Below, one piece after another: positions 45,355 through 58,321 of a DNA stretch of 64,000 bases. This DNA is from Bryum argenteum (taxonomy: Eukaryota > Streptophyta > Bryopsida > Bryales > Bryaceae), in the NCBI GenBank assembly GCA_037043015.1, contig CM073321.1, positions 7,274,001 through 7,338,000 of the forward strand, given 5' to 3'. Every line of letters starts with the position of its first letter. Positions within the stretch are counted from its first letter, which is position 1. The notes beneath the pieces were generated by a model. It was not told where the DNA came from. It saw only the letters and a list, made by a program, of their open reading frames with translations, and did not search any database. The position numbers were made by a program, and so were the translations under genes.

Positions 45355-45536
45355 GGAGGAACAAAAGAGCAGCGCAGGAACAGAAGAGCAGCGGAGGAAC
45401 AGAAGAGCAGCGGAGGAACAGAAGAGCAGCGGAGGAACAGAAGAGCAGCGAAGGAACAGAAGAGCAGCGAAGGAACAGAAGAGCAGCAAAGGAACAGAAG
45501 AGCAGCGAAGAAACAGAAGAGCAGGCGGAGGAACGA
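45355..45536. repeat. 19-bp minisatellite, about 9 copies
   Basis: Unit GGAACAGAAGAGCAGCGGA repeats at 45377, 45396, 45415, 45434, 45453, 45472, 45491 and so on. Because 19 is not a multiple of 3 and the unit has no stop in any frame, all frames stay open and produce the same 19-residue cycle. Apparent ORFs of 147-163 codons here are artefacts. Confidence 0.85.
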
Positions 45537-45699
45537 TGCGAATGTTGGCGCAAGTGGGGGTCGAGGAGTATGTCGGCGCCTCAATCCGCAGGATGCCCGA
45601 GGGGCCCAAAGCCGGCGCTGCCGCGTGGTGCCCGTTGCCTAGGTTGCACAGGGTGCCCAACATGCCCGCTGCCGGGGGTGCCCGGGTTGCCTATTTTTT

Positions 45700-48600
45700 T
45701 AAAAATTGATATTATTCAAAAGCTAGTTGGGTTTAGAAGCATGAACATGGGCTAAACCTTTTTGTAGCATGCCATCAACTGCCATTTTGTTTATGTAAAA
45801 AAAATTTGCTGTGAAAGTTTGTGCAAACAAGCAAAATTTCTTTCCTAGACCTATTTACACTATAAACCAAGAATTCTCACCATGAAATTATCAACAAAAA
45901 ATCCCAAGTCAATTAAAAAGGTAGTATTCCGATAAAATGGTGCACTTCAACTTTCTGAACCCTAGTTCAAAAACCATGAGATATAAAAAGAAATTAGGAG
46001 GTGATATTGGGGAATATGAGTGAGAATGTATGTAAAGATGTGATATTACAAAAAAATTGTGATAATAGAAAGTACCCTACTTCATAAGAGCACAAATGTA
46101 GTATCTGGTGTGACAAAATGCCACATGGGATAGTGCCATTTTGGCAAAATTGAGATTCCACCTTCCTCCATGCTTTATCTTATATATCTGCACGCACCCT
46201 TAATTTCATCATGTCTAATTAAATTTAGATAATTTGAGAAAAATACTTACTTTGGCTCTCCCTACTTTGGCTCTATGATTTTTACCATAATTTTTATACT
46301 ATGTGAGTCACCTAGGAAAATTTATCAAGACCCATTTCACTACCTTTTTGTGTATATATTTGCATTCACCCTCTTGCTTCAAATCATGCTGGTTTAAATT
46401 TTCCCATGTCTGATCAAGCACACAGATCGTATTCTCTTATGCTTTTTTCAGCACTTCCGTCGGATTCATAGGGTCCTTATTAGGTAATTCAAGTGTTAGT
46501 ATCACCTCGTCGACCCCTTTATTCTCTTTTTCTTTATCATTTGAAGTTCTCGTGGGTGCACTTAAATTATGACATATAGATGCATTTTCTCTATGGTTTA
46601 TTTTATGATTCCATCATTTTCATAGGGTTACCATTAGTTAGACCAAGTATAAAAAGCATATTATCCCCCCTATATCTATTTTTTCTCTATTTTTCAAAGT
46701 GCTCATGGATCCAAATACTTGCAACCAAAATCCATCATATGGATCCGTTACGTGTATGATTTTTTTTATAGCTCCATCATGTTCATTAGATACTTTTAAG
46801 CTAGTCAAAGATTTAAAATTATTTTTCCTCCCTCTCAACAATTTTCTCTCTTTTTTTCAAACTCTGGTCACTTCAACTATTCTAAACTAATTCGAAAAAA
46901 CTAGCTTCGTTTTTTTTCTAATTTTTATTTTAGTTCCAACATTTTTTAAGGGTTCTAATTTGCTCATCCAAATGCTAAGACCACCTTCCTCCATGCTTTA
47001 TCTTATATATATGCACGCACTCTCAATTTCAACATGTTTAATTAAATTTAGGTAGTTCGAGAAAAATACGTCCGTTTGTGGTTCTAAGATTATTACCATA
47101 TTTTTTATACTATGTCACTCACATAGAAAAATCATCAAGACCTACTTCACTATCATTTTGCCTATATATTTGCATTCACCTCTTGCTTTAAATATTCTAC
47201 CGGTTTAAATATTCTCATGTCAACTCAAGCACATAGTTCTTATATTCTTATGATATTTTTAGCACTTCCATCGCATTCATAAGGTCCTTATTAGCTTCTT
47301 CAGGTGACAAAATGACCTCTCACCTTTTATGCTCTATTCCCTTATTATTCAAAGTTCTGATGAATACATGTAAATTATGACATTTAGATGCGATTATCCT
47401 ATGGTATTTTTTTTGATTCGATGAAATTCATGAAGTCATCATTAGGTAGTCCAACCATTAGTTTCTACTTGCTTATATATTTGAAATCTCTCCCTTACTT
47501 AAAATAACATGGATTTAAATGTTCCAATGTAAGCGCAAACACATAGTTCTCAATCTCATATGAATTACGGAACACTTCCATCACATTCATAAGGTCCTTT
47601 TTAGCTAATTTAAGTGTTATTATCACCTCCTTTAACCTTTCATTCTTTATTTTCTTCATATTATTCTCCCACCGTGCTTTGCACTACGTGAAACGAGCAG
47701 ACAAGGTGAAATTCGATGGGAAAAAGCGTAAACGAAGGCGAGCAACAAATACGACTGACGAATGCAAGAATGCAAGCGATTGGAACATGAAATGAATCAT
47801 TACTAGGTTAACCTAAACTTTGTTGACATTATAATCATTAATTTTTATTTTTTAAATAATTTTATACATATCATCTTTTATTAATAAATCCACATCTTAT
47901 AAAACTCTTCATTACTCAAAAATAATTAAAATAATTACCTAAAACTTGAGACGATTAAGCTCAAAAAACTTCAATGTAATTATTATCCAAAACATTCAAT
48001 TGTAATGTCTCATACTCAATAAAATTTCAAATGGAATTTTTTATATTCGCAAGCAAAATCTTTAGCATAGTAGTCGAAGTAAATAACCATATAACTCAAC
48101 CAAAACATCGATCAGTCGGTGTTATACACACAACCTAACAAATTCTCCAATGCAATAATTTATAATACATGAATCTAGATTCTGTTTTACATAATTGGTC
48201 ATTGTCCTTTTTTTTTCTTTTAATATCTCTTATTGTAAAACCTACGTAACTTCTAAATTTTCTTGTTCCAAAATGTTCTCGTACACAAAATTTGACCTTT
48301 TCATAGATTAAGCTCTAAAAACTTTAATTTTATCATTATCTAAGATATTTAACTATAAAATTCTTAATCTCAGTTACATTTTTTTTTCGCATACCAAAAC
48401 TATATTGTACATTTTTTTATATTTATAACATTGAAATCATAAAAGTGTATTGTATTTTTAGCCGTATGCAACTTCATGATATTCAACACATCCGGTAAAT
48501 CTTCACTCATGGGACAAATGTTTAGCAAACGAGCACTTACACACAGCTTTAAGTATCTAATGTCCACCATGTATTGTTTCATATAATGAAACTTGTTTCG

Positions 48601-51600
48601 TTGCGCTCTTCATAAATATTGACACTTAATCTCGCGATGCAATAGTATGAGATCCATAGCCACGCGGGTATGGACGTCTTTGAGCTTGTGCAAGCGCTTT
48701 ACAAAATTTACAAAAAAGTAAAGCTTTGTGTCTTTGAGTACAAGCAAAGCAAACAACAAGTTATTAGGTCGCCATACCACTACAATGTTTGACAGTGTCA
48801 TGTTTTTAGGCACAACTTCTATTACCGCTCGATGATAAACATACTCCATAGCTCGTAAGGTAATGAAACAATTGTGGACTTGGCTTTATATTGGAATTCA
48901 TCGTATTATGCCGCACGCCAAACCTTGACTTTATGTTCTAATTACTTTCGATGTCTAAACATTAACTAAAATATTTAACCGTAAGGTGTCAAATTTGACT
49001 ATACATTTTGTTATGAAATTATTTGTAAAATCAAATAATAAAAGTTTAGAGTATTATTCTAGTGAGGAAACCTCCAATAAGTTGTTTTGGATTTTAAAGA
49101 TATTGAATATAAAATAATTTTAAAATAAATAAATAAACAAATGATGCATGTACATATTCTTCTGTAGTTCATACTCAATAGAAACTAATAATTTCATGCA
49201 CTGTTGTCTACAACTTCAATTGTTATATCTACATAGCTACAAACTAAAATTGTAAATAAATTTCAATATACTTTTTTTATAAACTATACACTTAGAAAGT
49301 AAAGAAAAATATAATAATAATCTTTCTTGAAAATACGGTGTCACGGTCTAAATGCATCTTACGATATATTGTATTAATAGTACTGTACGGTACTCTTACA
49401 CAGAAGTTATTCATTAAAAAATATAGTTTGGATACTTGTTTCCTTATAATATATAATAGAAAATATACAGTCTTATGTTAGAAGTTGAAAAGAAGAATGC
49501 AGGTTACTTTATAACAAAAATATTTCTAACGACATATATATAATGAGAGATTTGAATTAAGTGTGATAAGTTATTGAAAAATTAATTGCTCAAAAATTCA
49601 ATATTACAAAATTTGGTCTTAGTTTTTTATGACGCAAGTTAGAAGATATGAATCAAATTAGTTTTCGAAGTAAAGTATAATTGAAGATTAATATTAATAA
49701 TATATAGTAACATTAAATTATAGTTTACAATTACATTTAATGATGTAATCAATTTTGTGCATACAAAGAATGTGGGTGTATTTAATTATTGTCAAGGTAT
49801 TACGTAATTTTTATTGAATTAACATAAGATTTACTGCGTTTTGATATTTGTATGTTACTTATGTTTCAAACATATCATGTGTTTTAAACTTTGTATGTAA
49901 TTAATGTTTCAAAGACATAATGCGTTTTACAATTTGTATGTTACCTATGTTTCAAAAACATTATGCGTAATCGATATAACATCTAATGTTGATTTTTAAT
50001 ATATACTTATGAAAGAAAACAATAAAATAGGTACACAAGTATTAAGACGTCTAGTTGATCATGTCTTCTAAGATTAGAACTACTTACATTTTTTAAAAAA
50101 CTTTGTTGATTTAAGTCTCAAAAATAATAATAAAGTTAGTTATTCTAACGCTAATAATAATAATTAAGATAAGTAATATCATTTGAATCGACTATATATT
50201 ATTTTTTATGAAATATAGTATAATAATGCATAAATGTGATTGATATGTTTAATACTGATAATAACCATTACAATTAATACGATTGCACAGATATGATGAA
50301 ATAATTGAAATTTGATTACGCTTTTGCAGTTTTGTTTTTGAAATTAGTTTATGTTTGTTTTATCTCCATAAGAGTGAAATTGAAAATGTACAACGTTCTG
50401 ATAAATGTTTTGTATTAATAGTTTATATATATAATTAAACTTTGGTTGCTTTAATTGGTTTTCATTAATCTTATTCTTAAGATTCCACCAGATAAAATGC
50501 TTTTGTATAAAAGAATGATATATGTCCGGCGTTCCACATACACTCTTTATTACGTATTTAAGTAAATTCTAGATCTATTTAATCTTAAAGTATTAAAGTT
50601 TAGAACATGATATTATCACGTAAAATAAGTTGTTCTTATGATAATAATTAGATGGAAATCTAGTTCATAGATTAAATAAATATTTGGATATGTTGTTTTA
50701 AGATTGTGCATTCCATATATCTGATATTTTGTTCATTATTTATATATATAACTTTGTTCAGTCATCTACATAAGAAACCTTATAATTATATAATTTTAAA
50801 AATAAATAAGATTAAAACATAAGAGTAATAGCTAAACACATTTATAAAATAGAGAGTTTAAATTGTATATAAAATGGAGATTTTATTTTATTGTTCGTTA
50901 ATTTTATGTTAATCGCATGAAACAAAAGTAATAATGCATAATCTCATGAATCAAAACTTTCAATCAGTAATATATACAACTTAATCATTATCAAAAAATA
51001 GCCCATGTTCTCGTATTATATTTTCAATTATAACTTTTAGTTTATGTAAATAAACAAGTTTTTTTCTAAACATAACATGTTTTTGAATGTAAAATTTACA
51101 GGAACACGTACGTAATAAGCTAAGTTCCATTTTAATGTAAAGTGGTACAAGATTAATTCATTGAAGAAAATATTATTGTCTAATTTAAAGGTGTAATTAA
51201 ATAGTTTGTTCTTCATATGACTATAAGAAGGCCATATTCGTTAAATTGAGACAAAATGCACATTTTGAGACTATTAAATCATTGCCGAACAAAAATAGTT
51301 GTTGAATACAACGATAACTATGACAATAATTGGACATCAATTACCAATACATTGTGGAGCAGAAGTTGTCTTGAGATAAGTTCAGAGAATATAGAACAAA
51401 TATAACATCCATACATTAGTTGTGGGTAAACGATTAGTACCTAACATCGACAATGAATAGGACCCATGAGCCATGATGAAGAAGTGTCTTAATGAAGACT
51501 ACAAGTTTATTTAATATTGTTGTTGTATACATATATATGTTGATGTATTCACAACATTTACGAAAAGACATACATATGAATGATTCTATACTATATATAG

Positions 51601-51715
51601 GCACCATGTGGTGGTCACCGACCGAATGGAATATGAAACGTCTATTTAAGGACCATATTTCTAAAATTTTATGCGGTAGGTAAAGACTTATTTTAGGGAA
51701 AAATCTTCTCTTGGA
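45700..51715. repeat. AT-rich region with degenerate repeats of about 820 bp, no gene
   Basis: Six kilobases without a convincing ORF. Bases 46161-46530 recur at 46982-47340 (anchor CCTTCCTCCATGCTTTATC, offset about 823). A partial third copy lies at 47460-47680 (anchor ACATAGTTCT). The stretch at 47680-47785 loosely resembles 45210-45300 (TTTGCACTAYGTGA...). From 48 kb on I see only A/T-rich sequence with short direct repeats. Confidence 0.55.
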
Positions 51716-52809
51716 GAGCTCACTTCTTCAATAATGCTTCTTCCTTTGCCTTAGCAGCTTCTTCTGCTTTTAGCTTGGCCAAACCTCTCATGATATCGTC
51801 CCGACGCGAAGGAAAGGAGGTGGAACCCACACCTACCGCATTATAACATGCACTATCGTATCCTACTCTCCCGTATTTTGGTTTTTTTCTTCCAGTGCTA
51901 TTTGAGGCCTTGCCCACCTTGCCCTCTGAAGGGGACCGTGTCTCTAGAAGAGGAAGCCGGGACATTGTGGCATTGAGCTTCTTTCTATACATAACCTGAA
52001 TACTTAATGGTTGTGGCGGTTCAGTGTGAGCAGGTTCGACAACTATAGGATTCCTAGAAAGAATTCCCTTCCGTACATATGGAGATCTAGTGATGATGGT
52101 CGCATGTACAGTTGGCTCAAAAGCAGCAACCTTAGGCGTCTCTTTCAGGTGTTGAGGTTCGCGCGTCGCCTTGAAGAGGAGGTTAAGTTTACGATTGGTC
52201 CCCTCGCCAAATGGCACATTCGGCGAAAAACAATCGTCTCGACTTGACGATACGCGCCTCAACGGAGATGGGAAACACACGGGGGTTGCGACTAGACTCC
52301 GACTAGACTCCGACTAGGGGGACTATTCACCATGCCATCTTTGATGTTTGCTTTGGAATAGTCTGTGGCTGCAAATATGGAGTCCACCGCTGATCGCAAC
52401 AAATATGGTTTGGAATATGGAAGTGAGTCGCAACTGGCTCCTTCGTAATCTGATTTGGAGCAAAGAGTTCTAGTCAACCCATAAGGACTTCTCGTTTTGA
52501 GGATGCTAGTATATCCATCCTGTTATACACAATGCTTAGAATGAACTCTGTCGCACACCAACAAGCATATTCAAAACAAGCAAAATTCAATATGATACAC
52601 AAACATTGGAAATTAATTACAAATAAACATTTAGTCCAATCTTGGATTGATTTAATTACAAATAATTATTTTACACAAAATTGCATCCTAGATAAACTGT
52701 TTGTTACCTATGCTAAACCCATTGCCCGAAGCTGAGACATAGATCTAACCCTTCCTGCCTCAACAACCATATCCAACCCAGGAAGATTGAACCGCGCTTC
52801 CATATTCTT

Positions 52810-53480
52810 TTAGGACTCCTTAATCCTATCGATGAGGTCACCTAAAGCCAAGTCACCCGCACTCAAAGGATTGACACCAATTCGATGGTTGTAATCATAT
52901 CTCTGTAGGTCACCCGGTTGGCACCTTGAGTCTAATCCTTGAAGCCACAGTAAGAGTTCTCCCAGAAGGTAGTCGTCCTCTCCAACATGAGGATTCCTAG
53001 TGCGAAGGAACACAGCGTTGCCATTCTCATTGGAGATGCTCTTAGTTGGAGAGTCGTCAATGAGAAGGGTATCACCAGAGGAAAAGAATGCACCCCTAGT
53101 AGGGTTGGTGAACAAGGTCTCCGAGAGGACCTTTATACAAATCAATTTCTGACCAACGTGGAAGAAGCGCCCAGGAGAGAGCTCAATCCTTGTACATTGT
53201 TCGTGGCTCAGGATCGCGATAGGACCTTTTGTACCGCGGAAGAGGTGGCCAACAATGGCTTCCGCATTCCGCTTTTGCATTGAGATCCACACTACGACAT
53301 TATCTGCCATACAGAAAACTTGGCATAGGAATTCCCCAAGATTTGGTTGGGCGAAAACCACCTTAGGACCGATTATAGTTGAAATTCACTGGCAGAGAAT
53401 ATTGTCCTCCAACTTGTACGACCTTTGTCCAACACGCAAGACTCCATGCAATATAGAATCATCCAAAATAATAAGTGTCA
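52810..53480 (-). pseudogene. FCP1/NLI-interacting-type HAD phosphatase-like domain of gene 1
   Basis: In one exon stretch: LIILDDSILHGVL where the DxDx(T/V) nucleophile motif is expected. GEFLCQVFCMADNVVVWISMQKRNAEAIVGHLF follows (the FxV-x-VWS and N-x-xxI-V block), then EQCTRI, and GDTLLIDDSPTKSISN, the characteristic L-I-D-D-S-P of this family. WLQGL and a short tail close it. The first motif is poor (no second Asp at +2), so catalysis is doubtful. It joins upstream repeats through one frameshift near 53490, so it is part of gene 1 rather than a separate gene. Confidence 0.5.
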
Positions 53481-53690
53481 GATTACTGTACCTGATTGGA
53501 ATCGTCAGTGGCGAGAGGTTGATCGCAAGGAGGAGGGGGGATTTCTTGTCCAGTGATGGCGATGTCCTTAGCTTCCAACTCGTAGTCGACCAAATCTACA
53601 TCCGTTGTGGATGGCGATTGCGACTCTTTCGAACCTCCTACAAGGTCGCCATCCACGGTAGCCCCAGAGGCATGTCTTGGAAGGTGAGTG

Positions 53691-53975
53691 TTATCATTGG
53701 GTCGACGATAACCCTCAGGCTGATCAGCTTCAACAAGGTCATTCCGGTCCCGCTGATCCTGATCGGCAAGGATTACAACCTAATCTGATGCGCCAACTGC
53801 TCGGCCAGCTACTGTAGCAGCAGAAGCTTGCTGAGTGAGGTGAGTCATATCGTCGAGTCGACGATAAACCTCTGGCTGCTGAACCTCAGCGACAGCAGTG
53901 ACGACAAGCTTATCATTACCTGAAGGGATGTCGGCGTCAAAGGATGTCCCGAACTTATCGTCAGTTTGACGATAG
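53691..53975 (-). repeat. Coding palindromes: family-1 sites read as YRRxDD peptides
   Basis: Sites at 53691-53711, 53847-53867 and 53955-53975 lie inside coding sequence and translate as GYRRPNDN, VYRRLDDM and VYRQTDDK. The two downstream ones sit in a degenerate protein repeat (QPEVYRRLDDMTHLTQQASAATV against QPEGYRRPNDNTHLPRHASGATV). A looser site (ATCGTC...GACGAT with a 7-bp spacer) at 52233-52251 is also coding. Confidence 0.65.
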
Positions 53976-55551
53976 ACATAGAAATCATCTCGTTGAGGCT
54001 TGTGCAGAGGAGCGCTCATGGACGGCAATAGAAGAGATACATTGGCGGCTGGCAGAGCCAGCACTGACTGGCTTTGAGAGGCAGCAGCCGCTACAACAAA
54101 CTTAGCCATCTGTTCCTGCAATAGTTTAAAGTGCTCTCTTGCCTCATCTTGAAATGCCTGAAGTTTTTCCGTAGCCTCAGCCTTCAACCTGGGCGACTTT
54201 CTCCGTTGCAAGTCAAATTGCGTCTTCAGCATCAACAAGCTCCTTTTGGGCTGCTAGACGCTCCTTCTCTTCCTCCGCCGCTTTCTGCGCCTTAGCCTCC
54301 CGCCGCTTCGTCTTCCTATCTAACTTCGCCGTCTCCCTGGCCCAGTGGTCCTTTTCAACCTTTATTGTTTTCTCCTTGACAATGAGAGCTTTCATATCGG
54401 ATGGGGGAAGATCATCCTTCTGATTATCGCTATCCAAAGAGTAAATATCAAACTCACTATCACTCAAATTAACGATGTCTTTCGGATCTGGAGGTTGTTT
54501 CTTGACTATTGCGGAGATCGTGACATTGTCATCGTTCACGACCTCCTCCTCTTCTGCAGCAGCGTCACCCAAGCGAGCAGCTTCCGATTCTTCAACAACT
54601 CTCTCCTGTCGTGCCCTAGAAGACTCGACGTTGTCTTGTCCATCTAGCGCAACCTCGTCGTTCTGCTGTTCAGCATCCCTTGGGACTAAATCGTCATTAG
54701 CCTCCTCTGCGACTGCTTCTTCCATTGAAGCGCCAGCTCCATCATGTTGCTCCCCAATAGCTTCATCTGTCGAAGCGTTCACAGCACTGTCCTGATCGTT
54801 GGACTCATCGAAAGCCTCTCCAAGGACTCCTTCAACGACCTCCCCACAACTTCTGCAAGGACATTGTTGACAGGCTCGACTCCGGCGGTGTCATCCGCCT
54901 ATTCCATGGCAATATCCACAACGGTTTCATCGTATGGCACGATTGCGTTGTCGTTGTTTGGACTTTCTCCGCCAAAATGTACACAAGTGCGCCCTGGAGA
55001 TGGGGCAGGGTCATCTCTTGACTTTGATTCTGAGTCAGAATCTGACTTGGCCTCACTCGCCTTTCTTTGTTGCGCCTCATCGCCAGATTTGTCTGGATTC
55101 TCCTGCGCCAAACTCACAACACTCCCTTCCCATGTCGGATTTAGGGACAATCTAGGGGAAGACGACAGCAGTGACATGATCTGGAAGGTAATTGTCCCAA
55201 ACTGATCGAGACCTTCAATTCCAGTATCGCAAGAGACATGAGGACCCACACACTCAGTGTGTCTAACAGACGCAGGTAATAGCTTGTGGGGTGACAGCAG
55301 CGGAAATGCCGGAGTAGGAGGTGAATCAGAGTGCACGATGACGGGCACGCGACTCTTTGGGCGCTGGTACGTGCTCGTGTATGGAGAATTTGCAAACATA
55401 AAATTGTTCTTGTCCATCTTGTTTGCGACTCCTACAAGTTTTAAGGCTCCCTTCACTTTCTTCTAGTCTATGAAGCCGAAATAGTACGCTCCGAACATCT
55501 GCATAGAAATGATCACGCAATCATTTTAAAAGTGTGAAATGAGTCGGAATG

Positions 55552-55774
55552 TTATAGTCGACCCGACAGTATCAACTTCCAAGTCAAGTGTTATTATCGA
55601 CTTGACGATATGAGCTAGTGTATGAGAACATCTTTAACAATTCAATCCTAGAGCGACATACAACACTGGAGGTTATTGTCGACCCGACGATAAGGGCTAG
55701 CTAATGGGAACATCACTATCAATACAATCCGAGAGCTGCGTACAAACTAAAGGTTATCGTTGACCCGACGATAA
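55552..55774. promoter_or_regulatory. Four family-1 palindromes in one intron of gene 1
   Basis: Sites at 55552-55572, 55591-55611, 55673-55693 and 55754-55774 (left TTATCGTTG, spacer ACC, right CGACGATAA). The intron runs 55792-55499. Confidence 0.75.
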
Positions 55775-56771
55775 CGAAGGATGTGTCATTACCTTCGCTG
55801 CTAGAAGAAACTTTGCGCCGGCGTAATCCCCGTAGCATTTCTCCTTTAGCGGGGGTGTATGTAGAGACCTTCGTCTCGTATCCGAAGAGCTCCCGAGCAG
55901 CAAATGCTGAAGCGACCAGTATGTCGTCCTTGTTGAGAATGATGAAGAGCCAAATCTTTGGAGTATCGATCGCAGGCTCAAAATCCTCTTGCAAGAAGCT
56001 CAAGAACGGATCGATGGCGCTTCTTGTGTTCGTCACGAGGCAACGTGGAATGTTTCGAACATCCAATACAGCGAGGTTTACCGGTAGACTAGTGTAAGTA
56101 TACATAGAACTCTGAACAAACGCCCTGTTGGCCCAGTCTATTCCTCTCATCTGTACTCCTCCTGCACTCCCGGGTAATCGGTATTTCAAGGCCATAAACC
56201 TTTTCATCATAAACTGTACCTCGGAATGAACATCCACCATATCTTTTGCCGGCTTATGTCTTGCCTCATTGCGGAGTCTTTTTGCGCTTATGCCGCTCAA
56301 CCCAATCGGCGCATGACATCTTGTCGAGAATGAGAAATTTTGTTTGGTTCACTAAGATCTTGAGATACGGTGCATTTCGACCAGGGGTCAACGCAAGCAG
56401 ATGCTGAATCACGGTTTAAAAGTCCTTGTCTGTGAACCAACCGAAAGGTTTGAAGAACTCCCGCTTCAGAACGTGCGTCTTGTACCCCTTGGCGAGCTTA
56501 TAGGGCTCCATCGTGGTTGGGTTAATGACTTCCCCGGCGTGGTGCAAGGTAAGGAATTCCTGCCACTGCTTCCAGATATCATCCAGCAAAGTGAACATTT
56601 GGAGCTCGTTCTTCAGATCTTTCAAAGATTGAATCTTAGCTCCTTCACTATTAGGGTTGATGTTCTGGAATCTCTCCATGAGAGCGTTCGTGAAACTCTA
56701 AATTTTATCATAAAGTTCAAGTAAGTAAATGCAAGCTAGATTACAAGAATCGATCAAGTAATAGAAGAGCG

Positions 56772-56792
56772 TTATCGTCGACCCGACGATAA
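56772..56792. promoter_or_regulatory. Perfect family-1 palindrome in internal intron of gene 1
   Basis: Left arm TTATCGTCG, spacer ACC, right arm CGACGATAA, all 9 pairs matching. It is in the intron 56813-56698, between the ParB-like exon and MERFQNIN. Confidence 0.85.
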
Positions 56793-58321
56793 CAAGCGTG
56801 AATGCAAAATAACTTTGTAATTTGCCTCGTTGAAGACAGCGCCATTACCCCTCTCTTTGTCTTCAAGACTAAACTTGGCGGAATGATCGAGCGAGGTCCA
56901 AATGCTTCTACAACTCACAATCTGGTTGCTCCATGTTGACTTGGCATGGTCCAGATGGTTTGTGATGTTATAAAATTTGGGAAATAGCCCTCAGCTGAGA
57001 TGGATCGAGGGACCACACAATGAATGCACTCTATGTGCGAAGCCTCTTACAGCAATCTGCTCCGCAAACTCCAGTCTGAAGTGCCTTTGAAGCAAAGATA
57101 TTGTGCTAGCCGTTTATGATCATGAAATTTCTATCCTTGATATCTTCCCACTTTGAAGGCTTCTTTTTAAGAAGTTGATTATTCTTATCAACAGGCATCA
57201 AGCAAACCTTCTGTCTTTGCCGGACGTCAATCATATTGACAAGACTAACCTTAACGCTCTCCATTCTGTTCTTCTGAAGGGTTCAGATAATGTATTGATC
57301 ATTCGCAAGGATGCATTGATCGATGATCACATCTACAGGCTCCAAATCGAAGAAGAAGCACTTCGTGTGATCTTCCCAAAATTCCTTCTGCGTGGTCGCA
57401 ATCTTTTCAAAATCGAGCACTTCATCTTTGGACGATGTGCGGGCGGCTGTAATAGTTGTTACAGCCAAAATACCACTTCTAGCAGTTGAATTGTCAGCAA
57501 CAGCCAAACAAGAAGCACCTGCGCTCTTCCTCCGCTTTCGGCTTGAGCCTGCAGCTGCTTGAGCCTGCAGCTGCTTGAGCAGGGGCATCCCTCTTCGTGG
57601 CCGCCAGTCTGGGCTGACTGGGCTTCGTAGCATGGCTCCCGCATCCAGCACCCGAGGAGGTAAGATCTGTCTTCGACTTCGTGGGAGCCGCGCTCTTCTT
57701 CTTTGATTTGCCCCCAGTATTCGGCGTTTTGGTGACAGATTCAGTGGCGTACCGGTAGAGAGAGGCAAAGATTCTATTGAATCGATTGGCAATACTATTT
57801 CCAGTATTGTACACCCAGGGAATATAATTCAATTTTGTAAATTCCTCGTTGACGAGGTCCCATTTTGTCCCTTGGATGAAGGACATGAGGTTCTCTAGAT
57901 TGAACCTCGCATGTTCCTTTCTACAATCTAGGACAATTGAGTGTCTAAGTACAATCACTATGAAGTGATCCCAGACATTCTCGATGATCAAGACTTTCTC
58001 GTTTAGGTTCCAGATACTGAAAACCCCCGAGGCACCGACCTGAATGCGCAGGAAGACAAAATTCTTGAACTTGTTCACTCTGAATGACCACTGTATCATG
58101 TTCTCTCGGAATTGGAAGAACTTGTTGTATGTGCCTTCCATTTCGCCGAATGCTTCCTGCTCCAAGGGATTCTCGAACGGTACGAGGTGATGACGAGTGA
58201 CATCGTAGTTGTATGTATCTACGGATGTCATTGTCGCCGTCTAAATAGAACAAAAGAAGCAACCTTAGGAACTGACTCAAGGAACATAATGACATTGTAC
58301 AGCATGACTCTACCTCCTAAT

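Noticed and set aside
45245-45755. ORFs of about 150-160 codons with EEQ/RRN repeats, and their antisense partners
   Set aside because: Frame-cycling 19-bp minisatellite; no flanking conserved protein.
52987-53788. + strand ORFs opposite gene 1
   Set aside because: The - strand carries the LIDDSP-type HAD motifs and matching splice sites; + frames are shadows.
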